From positions 1 to 7,193 of the forward strand of contig JAPLLL010000144.1 in NCBI GenBank assembly GCA_026387595.1: a stretch of DNA of 7,193 nucleotides, read 5' to 3'. Positions within the stretch are counted from its first letter, which is position 1. Each line of letters begins with the position of its first letter. Shown here in pieces: positions 6,656 to 7,193 of the stretch. The DNA is from Candidatus Omnitrophota bacterium. GTDB taxonomy: Bacteria > Omnitrophota > Gorgyraeia > JABMQH01. The notes below the pieces were generated by a model that searched no databases, was not told where the DNA came from, and saw only the letters and a program-made list of their open reading frames with translations. A program made the translations under genes and the position numbers.

Positions 6656-7174
6656 TCATTTTTCCGGCGCGGTTTTCTTCTTGTCTATTTTTTTCTCGGA
6701 TTCCCTTATCTGGTCGCGCAGTTTCGCCGCCTCTTCAAATTCCTCCAGCTGGACCGCCTTTGCGAGCCGCGCCTTTAATTCCTGTATGCCGTCGCGCACC
6801 TTTACGGCGGCCTTTGCCTTGATAGGCGCCTTGCCGTAATGCTGGTCCGAACCGTGTATGCGCCTTAAAAGCTGGGTCAGGTTTTCCTGGAAGGCATTGT
6901 AACCCTCGCCGCACCCAAGCCTGCCGACCTTCTTGAAATCCATGTACGTAAAACCGCAATTGGAGCATTTGAGCTTGGACATCTCGGCGGATTCTATCTG
7001 CAGCCCAAAATCCGCCAGCCCGCCCAAAAGCTCGGCAAGCCCGAACTGCTCCTCCATCTGCGAGGCCTTGGTCTTTGCGCAGTCCTCACACAGGTGCAGT
7101 TTCGTGACCGCGTTATTTATTATCTCGGTGAGGTGTACCGTCGCCTCATTTTTCCCGCAGATATCGCACAGCAT
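6656..7174 (-). CDS. mcsA: McsA, zinc-finger and UVR-domain activator of McsB
   Basis: McsA binds and activates the McsB arginine kinase and contributes to ClpC-dependent stress proteolysis. The 172-residue product has the family layout. Cysteine pairs occur at C3/C6 (LCDICG), C29/C32 (LCEDC) and C70/C73 (KCSNCG), and a fourth site GRLGCGEGYNAF has C88 but glycine at position 91 where a second cysteine is usual. A UVR-type segment, LEEFEEAAKLRDQIR, lies at about 143-157, followed by a lysine-rich tail. ATG 7174 follows an AGAAGGG-like ribosome-binding site about 7 bases upstream. It is the first visible gene of the mcsA-mcsB-clpC set. In Firmicutes ctsR usually precedes it, but the window ends 19 bases upstream, so the repressor and promoter cannot be judged. 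Confidence 0.95.
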   Translation of the reverse strand: MLCDICGKNEATVHLTEIINNAVTKLHLCEDCAKTKASQMEEQFGLAELLGGLADFGLQIESAEMSKLKCSNCGFTYMDFKKVGRLGCGEGYNAFQENLTQLLRRIHGSDQHYGKAPIKAKAAVKVRDGIQELKARLAKAVQLEEFEEAAKLRDQIRESEKKIDKKKTAPEK

Positions 7175-7193
7175 CGTTAATCCCTTCTCTCCC

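Overview
The window is almost entirely protein-coding and reads mostly on the minus strand. It looks like a diderm bacterium of the Omnitrophota/PVC kind. The reasons are a Firmicutes-type protein-arginine-phosphorylation and ClpC set sitting beside outer-membrane lipid-transport genes (an AsmA/TamB-like protein and the MlaE and MlaF components of an Mla/MCE transporter), mid-range GC, and frequent ATA and AGG codons. The phylum is an inference; no marker gene here settles it.

Reading the minus strand from the right edge, the order is mcsA (zinc-finger and UVR adaptor/activator), mcsB (protein-arginine kinase), clpC (AAA+ unfoldase), a 599-residue AsmA/TamB-like membrane-anchored protein, and the first 174 codons of mlaE. 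Spacing is tight: clpC overlaps the AsmA/TamB-like gene by 23 bp, and mlaE starts 9 bp after that gene with its Shine-Dalgarno sequence overlapping the stop codon. The two longer gaps each hold a foldback. A 12-bp perfect inverted repeat lies between mcsA and mcsB. A 78-bp imperfect palindrome built from degenerate 8-bp units lies between mcsB and clpC and begins at the mcsB stop codon. McsA, McsB and ClpC form the known pathway in which misfolded proteins are marked with phospho-arginine and delivered to ClpCP. The AsmA/TamB-like protein and MlaEF would move phospholipid across the envelope.

The left 1.2 kb is rearranged. Positions 1-221 (plus strand) encode the C-terminal third of MlaE, and 226-642 (plus strand) encode the first 139 residues of MlaF. 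At about 642/643 the sequence switches abruptly to the N-terminal two thirds of MlaE on the minus strand. The two MlaE pieces are complementary rather than duplicated and together account for nearly one whole permease. The MlaF reading frame is cut inside its LSGG signature. This is either a small inversion with breakpoints in mlaE and mlaF or a chimeric inverted join from amplification or assembly. The closeness of the left edge to the expected second breakpoint makes an artefact a serious possibility. No RNA gene, CRISPR array, insertion sequence or convincing intrinsic terminator was seen.
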